64,000 bases of DNA from Symbiodinium natans (taxonomy: Eukaryota > Sar > Dinophyceae > Suessiales > Symbiodiniaceae): the NCBI GenBank assembly GCA_905221605.1, contig CAJNDS010000202.1, positions 582,404 to 646,403 on the forward strand, read 5' to 3'. Made by a program: the position numbers and the translations under genes. A model generated the notes under the pieces. The model ran no database searches, was not told where the DNA came from, and saw only the letters and a list, made by a program, of their open reading frames with translations. Shown here piece after piece: positions 35,991 through 47,330 of this stretch. The first letter of the stretch is position 1. Each line of letters opens with the position of its first letter.

Positions 35991-38964
35991 TCAAGTGAAG
36001 ATGTACATGCCGTCGTTGCCTTCTGCCTGACACAAGTGGGGTAAAAGGTTGGTGTAGGCATGTGTCGCGTACGCTCGACGTCACCTTTTGCACAGCGGTG
36101 CAGCGGGAGGAGATTCGCCACAACGCCTTGCAATCGGCAGCCAGCTGCAATCGGCAGTCAAGGTGAGATTCGGTGAACCCAGCCTTGTGGATCGGAGTAG
36201 GGTCATACAAGTACAAGTCCGGGAACTTCTCCTGTAAGGGCAACCGCCAAAGCAACACGACATACAACTACTCAACTAGACAACATCCGTCGCTTCATTT
36301 TAGGTCGCCAGTAGCCATGCACACGGCTCCTTAAGAGCTTCAGTCGCCTTCTTCGCCTTTCTGCAGAGCAGCGGCACAGCAACACGCCTTCCTAGGCACG
36401 TAGTGTATCCTGTTTGCATCCTCTTCCCTGAACAGCCTTACACTCAGACTGCACGGGAGCCATAAGGAATCACAGGTCAGGGGCAGCAAGCAGGCTCATT
36501 CCACTGTATCGAAGACCATCATCCCTCGCCGCCTTGTAAAATGGGATGGCAGAGCAGACGTGGTGGGCCACGTGCGTAGAGCCGATCCTGAAGAAGTCAG
36601 GAGAGTCACTGATCCAGCGACAACTGTGGGGCGACTTCTTTCACCACTTGCGCCTGTGGTGAATGTAGTCCAACACTGGGCCTGGGTTTGCACACTGAGT
36701 CGCACCGTGCAGTAGCCTTCCGCCTGTGGCAATTCTACCGGCTACAAACTTGTGAATTCGTGTAAGGAGAATCTGTGTCGGGCGGGTCAAAGATGTCACT
36801 AGCTCTAGGGCGCCAGCCATAGGGCCGATCGACAGTGTGGAATGCACCCTTGACCCAAGTCCAATTATCCTGGCAGCCAGCGCAACGAGCAGCTGGGACA
36901 CCAAGCGTCAAAGAAAAAACGTAGCAAAGGAGGTTACAACACGACCAGAAAAAAGGCATATCCAAAAATGGCCGTTGGCTTCATGGCGAGCCCTCAGCCG
37001 GCAGACTAACTTGAGAGGCCCCCTGATGAATGCTCCTCTATTCAGGACCTTTGGGTTCGAGGTGTCCGGAGGTAACTGAGAGTCATGTACCAGTTTCCCC
37101 CAAGGACTAAATTGACCAAAACGACCGCTAAAGCTCCGATGGAGCTCGCTCTCGTGACTGTTTTGCATTCCGATTCTGACAACTATCATCACTCCTCATC
37201 AAAGTGCGGAATGTCAACATCGGTGTGCTGAAGCCAGGTGTAAAGCACCAGCCAGCAGTTTGTCACCTTGGACGAAACATGTGTAAAGGACCAGAAATGC
37301 CAGTGACTGCTCCCAAATCCCGCCCTCTTTCATTCTAAACTTGCGCCCATACAGTCATGACCGAGAGGCAGCGCAGATGACTAAGCTACTGGCCATCAGC
37401 GGTGCAAGGTACAGCGCAAAGACCGGCATAAATCCACTGGTCTTTGCCTGCACTGTTCGCAATGCTCACGTGCCACTCACATTACTGAAGCAGTAAGGTC
37501 GAAGCCCACCACATCACGAGGGCAGCCATTCCAACGATGCCCACATCTGAGAGCAGCACCTCCACCAGGACTCCATCAGGACTCTACCAGCATTGCTGAG
37601 CTCAGATCTACATTTTGTCTAATTTCACGGTCGGTGCATTCAAACATGAAGTCCACCGAAGGCCTTCGACTTCCAGCTTTTGGGGAACAGATCCTTCTTG
37701 CCGTTTCGGAAGGGCGGGAAAGGCCTTCGTCTCATGTGCGTGCCATGAACCCATCACCTACGTGCTCTGAATCTGAAAAGCCTATTGACAAATTGACCTG
37801 TTCTGAGCAAAGTGGCCACAAGTGGTTCGTGTTGCCATAAGCTGGGCCACCCGTGGCACCAGCAAGGATGTACCTCACCCCACACGGTCTGAGCCAGGAT
37901 TCTGCAAGTTATGCCGTGCCAGGGCTCCCACGCAGGCCAGCCAAGCACGAGGTGCGTAATCATCCGGGTCATCGCAACTGAGCTCTGACCTGAGAATCTA
38001 CACTCTACCAGCAGCACTGCCTGCCTCGCTTGATTCCTGGGACCCCACCGCTGCCTCAGGCCTTCTGCACTTTTTGGCTGAGCGCTCAGCCAAACCACTT
38101 GGCCAAATTCTTGTACTTGTTGGTGGATCCTTTCTGCAACCTGAATTGTCACCCTAGTCAGTCAGTGACTCCAGCATACTCCAGCAAGCCCTTCCTCACC
38201 ACATTCGTAAAGCTAACGCCAATGGACTACGCACATGTGACAGCTCAGGTGCACCCGGCCTTGGGACATGCGTTTCGCCTTCGGTCATATGATTTGTCTT
38301 GGAGTGGTGAACGGCGTGAGATCGCTGCCAAGAGAAATACGGCACCTCAGAACACCCAAAATCCACACTTTTGAGTTCACTATCCGAACTGCTGCTCACA
38401 GCATCTCTCGAACAAATTGGAAAACTGTCTCCTTAAGCTGTGTGGGCGCACCATCAAGGCCGTGTGCAACACCTAGGGGATGCCAAGAGGCCCATGGACA
38501 TGCGCAAGCGGAGCAGCGACACCCTCAAATGAATCCCCCAGAGGTGCGCACGTATCCAACCAGAGTTTGCAGCCATTGCTCGTTGCAAAACGCGTTGTGG
38601 CCACACTCATGACCTTAACCGAACGGTCCGATCAAAGCTACTGTGCTGTCAGCAGAGTCAACACCCTGTGAAAAGAATACAAACGAAAGCAAACAAATCT
38701 ACATTTTGGGGCGCAGGGAGCTTTTCGTGTGCTTGTGACACGCAGCGACGGCAGCATATCTTCGTAGCATTTCTAGGGCCGAGGGCGCGGCCAATGACCC
38801 AAGGCCCCGTGGCCAGAGTGCCCTGCACCACAGCGTAGAGCAGCCACACGGGGATAAAGGCCGCCGTCCTGTCGCTGACGTCGCACTCAGTGCTGCTGCT
38901 CACTCTGCTCTTCGGGCCCAGACATCGGGATGTACTTCCAGGCAAGATAGCCGCAGAAAAGCAC
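35991..38964 (-). CDS. fatty-acid desaturase, delta-12/omega-3 (FAD2-like) family, membrane-bound
   Basis: The family inserts double bonds into acyl chains in ER or plastid membranes using a di-iron centre. Exons (minus): 38909-38964 (end approximate), 38792-38868, 38552-38613, 38452-38472, 38260-38345, 38172-38212, 37932-37977, 37817-37873, 37664-37724, 37486-37559, 37394-37436, 37195-37266, 36818-36869, 36654-36681, 36533-36587, 36330-36356, 36184-36231, 36085-36126 and 35991-36026 with stop. Phases agree at all 17 junctions from 38868 downward; the first intron (about 40 nt) is less certain. The sum is 984 nt (327 residues plus stop). All three His boxes are present: HECGH (38552 exon), HAVHH (38260 exon) and HVAHH (36533 exon). 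Other family blocks: WPAYILAGATGGP, KKDLFPKSWKSK, VLLSDVGIVG, VLYTWLQHTDVDIPHF, WVKGAFHTVDRPYG and ALWRISS. The N-terminal 50-60 residues lie upstream and were not found. Donors are 9 GC, 5 GT and 3 GA. Confidence 0.92.
36127..36183 (-). other. 57-nt in-frame GC-AG intron (or retained insert) in the desaturase
   Basis: Between PTPIHK and ALWRISS the frame stays open, so the stretch could be translated as 19 extra residues. Family alignment from knowledge puts a TPI...ALWR join without an insert, and both ends read AAG/GC, so I call it an intron with donor AAG/GCTGGG and acceptor CAAG/GCG. Confidence 0.6.
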
Positions 38965-40075
38965 CTGCATCGGACAGAGACATGCGGAAACAAACCAAAA
39001 AAGTGCCCAAGGCGCGCTGACCCTCGAAATTGGCGGTTGGGGGCCGGGGCCTAGGTCTAAGCTCTGCCTACCCGCCTGACCAGCCCCAGCCCGTGTCCCC
39101 CCCATCGTTAGTCTTCGTGGGGTTTCTGAACCGGGTCGAGGCGGTCCACACGCAGCGTCTACAAGAAACCAAACAGTGCGAACCTGTATAAGATGTTCTT
39201 TTCAAGGCCTGGAGAGTTGACACCGCGGCATGTGCCAGTGACCGTCCTGTCCTTGGTTTCTACATGCCAAGGTCGGCCAGCTTGCCGTACTTAACATGTC
39301 ACGAAGCCCTCTGAGGTCCTGGCTCTTTGACCAGGCAATCCTTTGGAATTGCCTTCAACACTTCCCCCTTGCTTGGCCACTGCCTTGCAGGTTACGACAA
39401 GGCCAAGACTCAACTGTAGATCATTACCCCATTGCTTGAAACAGATATCCGCAGAACATCACAGAACATTCACTCATTTGTGGGAACCGACTCTGCAGAA
39501 TGCACGAACTGACAAACGGCATAAACACAGTGGGTGGGCGGTCGCGCAAGGATTGATCAGCAATGCGCTCTGACAGGAAAGACTCGAATGTCACTGAAGC
39601 ACGGCGGCCTCTGATGTGGTACAAGGCAGTAAGACCCGCGCTTATTCTGCCTCAACGCAGCTCCTTGCAGACCTCCCCGCTCCAGAGCCTTCCTCAAAGA
39701 CGCCAGTCACATGACACGTACACGACGGTTGTCAAGCGTAGCAAGTCGAAAGCTGCCATGCGGGTCTAATCATTTTTGAGCTAGAGCCGAAGGACGAAAC
39801 GACAGTGGCCATGAATGGCTCACTGCATGGATAGTTCGTCAATCTGCAACAAGGCCCCTGGCTCGACTCTGCCTTTGAGCTCATTATTCCCATCGACCTT
39901 CCAGCCTGCTGCACGATGGAGAACGGAGTCCAACTACAGACAATCACACAAACACATACACATCAACACAGACACAGAGACGCTTATGGGCCCTGCCCCC
40001 CCCTGTAATATCCCACTCAGTTTCGCAATCACTTCTTGGAAGGTCTCATCTTCGTGCTGCAACAGATACACACAC
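38965..40075. other. no gene recognised; may hold the 5' end of the desaturase
   Basis: The missing N-terminal exons of the desaturase should lie here. One candidate is minus 39110-39155 after a good acceptor (GGTTTCTTGTAG), reading TLRVDRLDPVQ, but it is too short to confirm. Confidence 0.3.
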
Positions 40076-40227
40076 GTATACGCAAATAATGTATTATATA
40101 TATATATATTACTACACATATGCCTATATGCACATGACACAAACACGCACGCACGCACGCGCGCACGCGCGCACGCGCGCACGCGCGCACGCGCGCACGC
40201 GGCGCGCGCGCGCGCGCGCGCGCGCGC

Positions 40228-40258
<31 letters not shown>

Positions 40259-40375
40259 AACGCTCGCACGCACGCACGCACGCACGCACACGCACGCACA
40301 CGCACGCACATACACGCACATACACGCACAGACACGCACAGACGCACACGCACACGGGCACACGCACACACGCAC

Positions 40376-40456
<81 letters not shown>

Positions 40457-40494
40457 ACACACACACACACACACACAGAGACAGAGAAACAGAC

Positions 40495-40529
<35 letters not shown>

Positions 40530-40530
40530 T
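40076..40530. repeat. compound microsatellite (TA)n, (CGCA)n/(CG)n, (CA)n, (TA)n
   Basis: Near-pure alternating purine-pyrimidine sequence over about 400 nt: CGCG at 40200-40232, CA at 40383-40490 and TA at 40497-40526. It can adopt Z-DNA or cruciform forms. Open frames in it are artefacts. Confidence 0.95.
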
Positions 40531-40599
40531 ATGTACATATATACATTTTTATATGATTACACACATATGTAGAAAACCGCAGAAGACACACATGAAAAA

Positions 40600-43400
40600 C
40601 AGGAAGTGTTGATGCCGTTCGTTTCTTGCAGCACCATTGAAGTTAAAAGGTGCACATATAAGATCACAATCACATTGGCATGGCAACGACAATGTCTTCT
40701 TCAACTTTTTAGACAACTTTTTGGGCTTCCATTTGGCTGTCGATTGGTATGGGCGAGAAACACAACTTCGAGTATCATTTCAAGATATGCTTCATTGAGA
40801 CTTCTAATTAGTAGTCTTCACTCAGAATGCAACAGCAGCACGGCTATCAACTTTCGATTAAAAAGAAAACGAGAATACTGGTGGCAAACTTCAATTTGCG
40901 ACGTCTACGATACTCGAGGCCGCTGGTTAGGATGCCAAAACATCACAGTTTTGAACGGCGGGCGGTTGTGTTATTACTTGTTACATTCAGTTTTCATGTT
41001 GAAGTTTCTAGTAGAACGCAATCTATGACATGAAGACAGGCAAGAGATGTAGTCGCGTAGTGGAAGGCGTAAGACTGCGCCAACAAAATGTCGTCAACTC
41101 GTGTCTGTAAAGAAGGAGTTTTTTCCATGTCGCTCGGATGCAAGCAGCTCACGAAAAGCCGGGTTCACGTCAGTGGACACGAAAGACCTCGTGAGAGTAG
41201 TCCTCTAAGGTAAGGTATTGGGGCAGTTTATCTGGGGAGGTGGGGGGGGGTCGGAATTCGGAATTTATTCCTAATAGGGTTTGGGGCGGAGGGGGGGGAC
41301 CCCCCTTCAAACACAAAAAAAGAAAATGCACCTACTTACTTGTAACTATGCGTTCCTGCAGCGGTGATGTTGTGGCTCTGTGTTTTCGCTCCTTCCTGAA
41401 CGTGAGTGAACTGCACGTGGGCTCCTTCTGGGCATTTTAGAGGCGGCGCCTAGAGGGCGGGAGAACCCAGCCAGGACTCGCGGGAGAAATAGGAAGAAAG
41501 AGGGAGGGGGGGGGGGGGGGGGGGGAAGGAAACCCTGCGCTGGGCCGGTTTTCATGTTGCGGGGGGGGGGGGGGGGTTTTTATTCCTAGTTCGCGGTGCC
41601 GGGCAAGGCCCATGGGCTCTTTCTTGCGAATCCCTTGATCCCTAGAGGCGGAGTCCTCGTCCGGGAGACTCCCGCAAGGCCCCAAACAGGAATAGACAGG
41701 GGGGGGCGGGGGTGAAGGAAACACTGCCCTGCGTGAGGTTTTCGTGGTTGGGGGCACCCGTTTTATTCTTAATTCGCGGTGCCGGGAAAGGCCCGTGGGC
41801 TCTTTCTTGCCCTAGAGGCGGAGTCCTAGACAATCTGGGAGCCCAAATAGGAATCAAGGGGGGGGGGGGGGGGTTGAAGGAAACGCTGCCCTGGGCGAGG
41901 TGTCATGAGTCATGACGGGGGGCCCCCATTTTATTCCTAATTCACTGTGCTGGGCAAGGCACGTGGGCTCCTGCGCCTTGGGGTTTTGGGTTTATGTGTT
42001 CGTGGCCTTAAATTTGCATGGCGCGGCTTCCCATGATCCCACATGTCTGCTGCACTGGGCAAGGCACTCACCACAACAGGACCAACCTCACACAGCAAGC
42101 AGCAGCGAACAGTCCATTAGTTTTTTTTCTGCGATGTTGGCTGCTTTATTCCTAATTCTCCCCTCCGCCCCTGCCCCCCCCCCCCGTTTTCCGGGATAGG
42201 AAAGAACTTCCTGGACCCCCCCCGCCCCCCAGCAACCAGAGATAGACTGGGGCAATGGTAAGGTGCAGAATCTGTGGCACACTCCTTGTTTACAATCGTA
42301 TATTATGAACGAGATTTGTGCCGATATTTGTGGTGCTTTCAATAGTTTTAGGGCCGCGGATACCGTCGTCAAAATCCGTCAAGGTTGGTCCTGGGGGCTG
42401 AAGGGCGGACCATGTAATAGGTATATGAGTATATGTACACACACACACACACCCGTTACCCTTTGGCCATTCCATGCCATTCCAAACTCTACTCCTCAGG
42501 TCCACGCCTAATGCTTCTGGGCTCAAATCCAGGGTGCTCACCTGACGGCCCAGAAGGTGACTGCTGGGACATGCGTGGTTCACCGATGGCCTGCGAACCA
42601 GCTTGACGTCTGCGCACACGTCTGAAGCCCTTCCTGGCCTCAGATTCTGCTCAGGCGCAATGACAACGAGACGACTTTGAGATGACTAGAGGAAAACAAG
42701 GCAGATACGAGCAGCAGCAGTGTCTCCATGGAACAAGCAAGCAGCTTCTTCGACCTATCGAAATGTATATTCCGGGGTACTGCCGCCAGCGCTGCAGCAG
42801 CGAGCCCAAGACGAAGCGGCCCTTTTGCGGGACGGTACTGGGACAGTGCGACTGTGAGGCGCTGGGCCGAGTCCATATGCACTGCAGTAATATTTGAATC
42901 TGGATTTGAATATTTCAATGTGCTTCTCTCAGGGGCCTCTCGGCTCCGGCTGGCTCGAAGGTGCTTGGCCTTTGAAGCGAGCAAACGCAAAAAAGACGTG
43001 TAACCGCTGTAACCGATGCAACCAGTCTAAGGCGTCTCGGACTCGTTTGGGACAGAGGTCGCCAGGTTGCGCACGACTGAGACGTTTTTGACTCTTCACT
43101 TCCCTCAACTCCCGCCTGAGAAAGAATGACTTGGGACCTTCGGCCGCTGCACGCGGGCTGCGGGCCGCACACCCTGACCTCGGAGGACAGAAAGCACAAG
43201 TGACTCATACGAGTATGCTGTATGACCATCTCTCTGAACATACGAACACGAAACAGAACAACTCTCGTCTGCTGACGCCAGCCGTCCCTGGCAATGCTCT
43301 ACGCTCCCACTATCTCAGACTGCACTTAGGCGATTGCTCCTCGAGGTGGTGCACCTCGAATTCCGCAGGCAAAGAAGTCAACTTCACTCGGTCTTCGCTT
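40600..43400. other. no gene recognised outside repeats
   Basis: 40600-41060 is AT-richer and open on plus, with no splice context. 42000-43400 has weak minus stretches (for example 42640-42900) in which more than one frame looks plausible. I cannot support a gene. Confidence 0.25.
41220..41990. repeat. diverged tandem repeat, unit about 170-195 bp, with G-run in each copy
   Basis: Each copy contains cctagaggcggagtcct (41641, 41812, and diverged near 41449), a poly-G run, gaaggaaac.ctgc.ctg, then tttattc.taattcg, gtgc.gggcaaggc and gtgggctctttcttg. Copies start about 170-195 nt apart. Weaker partial copies extend to about 41240 and 42250. No coding capacity was seen. Confidence 0.75.
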
Positions 43401-43414
43401 TCCATCGAGCAGCA

Positions 43415-43765
43415 TTAATGTGCTATCCTGCCCTGCACTATCTCGCACTCTTGCACGTAGAAAAGCGCGACCCTGCAAGCGGTAGCCGGGCCGAGAACGG
43501 CTGCGCAGCGTGACCTGCGACGAAGGCCAAATCCATCCTGGCGCAACAGTGAATTTGAAATCTCAACAACCTTCAGGGCCTTTCTGCAAACTAGTGGCCT
43601 GACTCCCCGTACAATGAGCTGTTGAAACACGACGGCACCAGCGGATCTTGGCTGAATGCCCTTGAGCTGTAAAGGAGACGGACAGGATGTGAAGACAATG
43701 TAACAATTATTTAACAATCCATAGTCTGCAGTGGGTAGCACACCTAATTCGTTGCTGGCGCTCAT
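43415..43765 (-). CDS. unrecognised gene, start and internal exons
   Basis: ATG at 43765 (MSASNEL) with a GT donor (GAATTAG/GTGTGC) may be a first exon. The best exon is 43538-43666: acceptor TCCTTTACAG, probable GA donor CGCCAG/GATGG, 43 codons, phase 0 to 0, reading GIQPRSAGAVVFQQLIVRGV, then CRKALKVVEISNSLLRQ. A short last segment (VALFYVQECEIVQGRIAH, after GCTTGCAG) ends at a stop near 43415. The first-exon phase does not match the next exon, so another small exon is needed. No family is recognised. Confidence 0.45.
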   Translation of the reverse strand: MSASNELGVLPTADYGLLNNCYIVFTSCPSPLQLKGIQPRSAGAVVFQQLIVRGVRPLVCRKALKVVEISNSLLRQDGFGLRRRSRCAAVLGPATACRVALFYVQECEIVQGRIAH

Positions 43766-44372
43766 CTTGATACCCAGGTTTAAAGATGGCTAGTCTCCAG
43801 ACGAGTTCAATGCGTTGCGATGCTCTGGGCATGCTAGGCAATCGCCACACTGCATCTCAAAGCCTCTGCCAAGCATAATTAGCCAGCAAGCATGGAAACA
43901 CGACACAAGCTTTCATTGGTTTTGATTCTGGGACGCTAGTGCCGCTAGTGCTCGGGGTGGTGGCCCGCCAGCATCACCAGCCCTCTGGGCAGTAAGATGA
44001 AAACAGCGTCCCAATTTGTCTACAGTACAGTAACAGTACAGTAGCATGGGCGTCATACTTGAAGCTCAGCCGGTCTGGTTCAGCAAGGCATTGTGGTATT
44101 GTGGAAAAACCAGAAACCCGCGACACGTCGCGTCAATCTGCTCGATTTGGAGCAGAACGCGCGATCAGCCTCAGCCTGCAATCTGCAATCCTTCTTCGTT
44201 GAACATCCAGAAGGCTCACTTGTTTGTACCAACATGGCATGAGGCATCGATGTCGGTGCATTAACGCGCTGTCGATGCTCCCTGGTCCTCTTCAACCAAG
44301 GATGATCACCCCTATGCCTATGCCCTAAGGCCCTGTCCCTATCCATGGCTTTGAACCTTGAACCTTATTCGC

Positions 44373-44457
44373 CTGCGACTTTCAGATATCGTCTGACATA
44401 GTCAGATTCCTCTAGTAGCTCATCGGAGTGATCATCCTTGATTGCTGGCGCAGCCAT
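44373..44457 (-). CDS. candidate first exon, acidic N-terminus, unrecognised
   Basis: The ATG at 44457 opens MAAPAIKDDHSDELLEESDY, then VRRYLKVA, and meets a GC donor (GTCGCAG/GCGAAT) at 44373. The 85-nt length gives phase 1. A downstream partner was not identified (AEADRAFCSKSSRL at about 44110-44180 is a guess). Confidence 0.35.
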
Positions 44458-44929
44458 GCCTGCTGCGGAGGTCACCCTCAGATTAGCAGAGCAACAGAGG
44501 CCGCTCCAGATCTCCTGAAGCATGTTTGCGAAGACACAAATAAAAAGACTTGCGTCTGCTGCAGGCCACATCAGGCTGCAGTTGCGTCACAATGTCCTGT
44601 CTGTCATCCTCGGCAACTCTATCCATGTGCCAAGGACGGGATCAAAGCGCTCTGCCGTCTCGAGGCACTGCGCACAGAGGAATGCACACAACATCGCTAA
44701 GTGGGGCATCCTATAGCCGGAATCCTAGCGGTCCTAGCTTGACTCAAAGAGGGTCCGCGTGGGCGAGGCGGGAGGTCTCAATTTCTCAATCAGGGTCTGG
44801 GCCCAACTCAATGGACGTTTAACGCAACTTCGTAGGTAGCGGCTTATCATACAACTGGCGGCCTCTGGAAGAAAACAACAGCGACAGCACTGTTCAAGAA
44901 AGCTTTGGTTTGTTTAGAAACGAGCACCC

Positions 44930-45250
44930 TCGTGTGGGGACCCCCGGTTTGAAATGCGAAAATTGAGAATCGAGGGTACCCTCATCCTGGGGACCCAATT
45001 TCTTACTTACTTCCGGTTGTTTTGCAACAGCCCTTGCTTCATTTGGCATCCCCTCCAAATAAGAAACCCAGCCCATTGTAAGAAATCCCGCCCCTTCGAT
45101 TTCTTAAATTTAAGCAATCCAGCCCCACAATTTCTGAATTCAGAAATGCAACCCCTCAATTTCTTAAATTCGGGGAATCCCCTGAATTCAGACTTCCCCC
45201 TGCCTACAAATTCAAAGATTACCAGCTCGACTCCCGAATCCCAATTAAGA
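44930..45250. repeat. diverged AT-rich repeat with GAATTC/TTTCTTAAATT words
   Basis: Words such as aatttctgaattcag, tttcttaaatt and ggggaccc recur several times at uneven spacing. Composition differs from flanking DNA, and words overlap with the block at 10060-10170. Confidence 0.4.
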
Positions 45251-45799
45251 CTTAGAACAAGAAATGCGAAGCTTGCACGGTTGGCGTGCGACTTTGCTGT
45301 CAAATGGCTCAAAAAAGTCGACACTCGGAAGAATCGCTGAGTGATGCTAGCTGCTAGCCGTTAGCCGCCTGAGAATCTCCCACCTGTCAATGGGGTCAGC
45401 GCCCGGGTGGGTGGGGGAGGGGTGGACGGTGGACAAATCGCTGAGAGACCTTCGCTACGAAGAAACACGTTTTGGACGGCGTGCTGCCTGTAGACTCTGT
45501 AGACACCCGTCAGCGATGTCAGAACCCAGGTGGCTGGAATTCATCGCTGCAGATGCTTCCGTATTCGCCCAGCTATCATGCTCGTTTGGCTACACATCGT
45601 CGGTATGAAGCCCGCGCTCTTGGATGGGGCGCCATGCGCCTTCAGACTCCGGGTAGCCGAGCCACCATGAACCACCCGAACAGAGCAGTGCTAAGAGCAT
45701 ACAAGTCCGTAACTGCATCGCGACTGTGCTGCACAACTAAGAAATCTTCCTCTGACTGCAGTAGGCACAAATTTGGTTTTCTTCTTCCATTCCTAGATT

Positions 45800-47330
45800 T
45801 CGCGAGAAACCATGTGCCTGTCCGCCATCACTGCCACCAAAAACATGAATTCGGCCAGCAATGCCAGCCGCCGCAACATAGGCACGACCTGATGAATTGC
45901 CGGGTCCACGAACATCCACGTTTAGTGACTTCAACTCTTGAAGTCTTGCGCTTTGGTCCGGCACGCTTCAACATCGGTGCCAAGGTTTCCCAGGTGCCAA
46001 CCTGCACCGTCATGGAGCCACATGGAGCCTAGTCTCTGCTCTATCCTTGTGTCGTACCATTTAAAATTTAACCATGTCCATGTCAATCAATCCATGTCCG
46101 CTCCTTCGGATCGTATCTCTCGACCGAGTTTAGCATCTGGGCCTGGGAGGGTGCAAACTCGGAGACTTAATTGCAACAAATGCAGAGAGGGTTCGTCTTG
46201 ACACAAAGCTCCCCTGTAAGGGCGCCAGCACCGAATGCTCCTCCACACACATAGAGCCTCTGCAGCAGCGACCCTTCACGTCTTGTCTCGAAGCTGCAGC
46301 AGCAACCTTTCACGTCTTGTTTCGAAGACTTAGTCTAACTATGTGTAACTTGATGTATAGTTTGGTCACACGTCCTGCAAGGAAAAGAGGGGCTGAGGAT
46401 TATCGGTTTCGGAGAGTTTCTTCTCAGTCCGAGCGTTGACTAAGTAACGTGCATGATAGAGCAGGATAGCCGGCAGCGTTGAGCAAGGGGCCTGTCAAAA
46501 TCTAAAGCTAGAAGCTTGTGCCTGCCACCACACGCTGCAGCTGACGCACCTGATTCAGGCACAGATGCAAAGCAGGTGCCTCGCAGGTGCTTCTACAGTA
46601 CATGTTCTACCACACCAAGCATCACTTGCAAGTTCTTGTACGGACATTCTTGAATTTGTGCAGTGAGTACACAGAGAGGCGGGGCTCAGCAACAGAGAGC
46701 AACACATTGACAAGAAGTGAAGGCTTTCGCCTATTTTGTTTTTGCCATTTCCCTGCCTGCCCGCTGGCTAGAGAGCGGCGGAAGCCTGGGCCGCGTCGCA
46801 TCGAGAGAGAGAGGGAGCGAGAGAGCTCTGTGTGAACGTGAGACTCGTGCAAATAGACAAATGTACACATCTTCTGCCTAACGAAGGCGTGCCATAAGTG
46901 CCTTCGCTTGAGGATCTTCAGGGGCTGTTGATCCAGAAGCTTTGGAAGATTCTGGAAGCGTCCATATCTTCCATGAGCTTCCTGCGGAAGCCAGATGCTG
47001 GGTGGATGATTCAGCCTCTCGACACCTCAGCACAAAGATGGACAACGCCGGAGCTTTGGAGTCGTTGGCTGTAAGGTGGCTGGAGGTGGATTTGGCAGAG
47101 GTCTGAAGTGTTCTGAAGCTGCGGCTGCTCAGCGGCTCTCGTTGCTCATCTCTGCCGCCGCACACATAGAGCAGTCCTGCACGTCACCAGCTTGTGGGGT
47201 CATTTCTTGCTGGTATTGCTGCCACTGTCGGCATTTTCGCCCACGGCTCCACGACCCCTCCTTGCAGCGACACGGCTGCAGGCCACCCTCGTCTCTCTGC
47301 CATGGCAGAAACTCCCTGTGCATGGCAAGA
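45800..47330 (-). CDS. kelch-repeat protein
   Basis: Kelch repeats fold as beta-propeller blades and usually bind partner proteins, such as actin or ubiquitin-ligase substrates. Exons read on minus: about 47200-47260 (VVEPWAKMPTVAAIPARND); from 47176 down to about 47120 (acceptor GTGCAG; LLYVCGGRDEQREPLS); from 46259 down to about 46220 (acceptor GCTGCAG; LYVCGGAFGAG); 45965-46001 (37 nt; VGTWETLAPMLK); and 45818-45888 (71 nt; RAYVAAAGIAGRIHVFGGSD, GC donor GGACAG/GCACAT). The last two join in phase (C/GT). YVCGG and VFGG diglycines with W..L.PM between them define at least three blades. Later exons below 45800 and earlier ones above 47330 were not resolved. Confidence 0.8.

Noticed and set aside
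37075..37170. Hydrophobic minus stretch (IGALAVVLVNLVLGGNWYM) that looked like a desaturase exon
   Set aside because: The true family segments on both sides (ending HFDE at 37195 and starting DNWTWVKG at 36869) join directly in phase, so this lies inside an intron.
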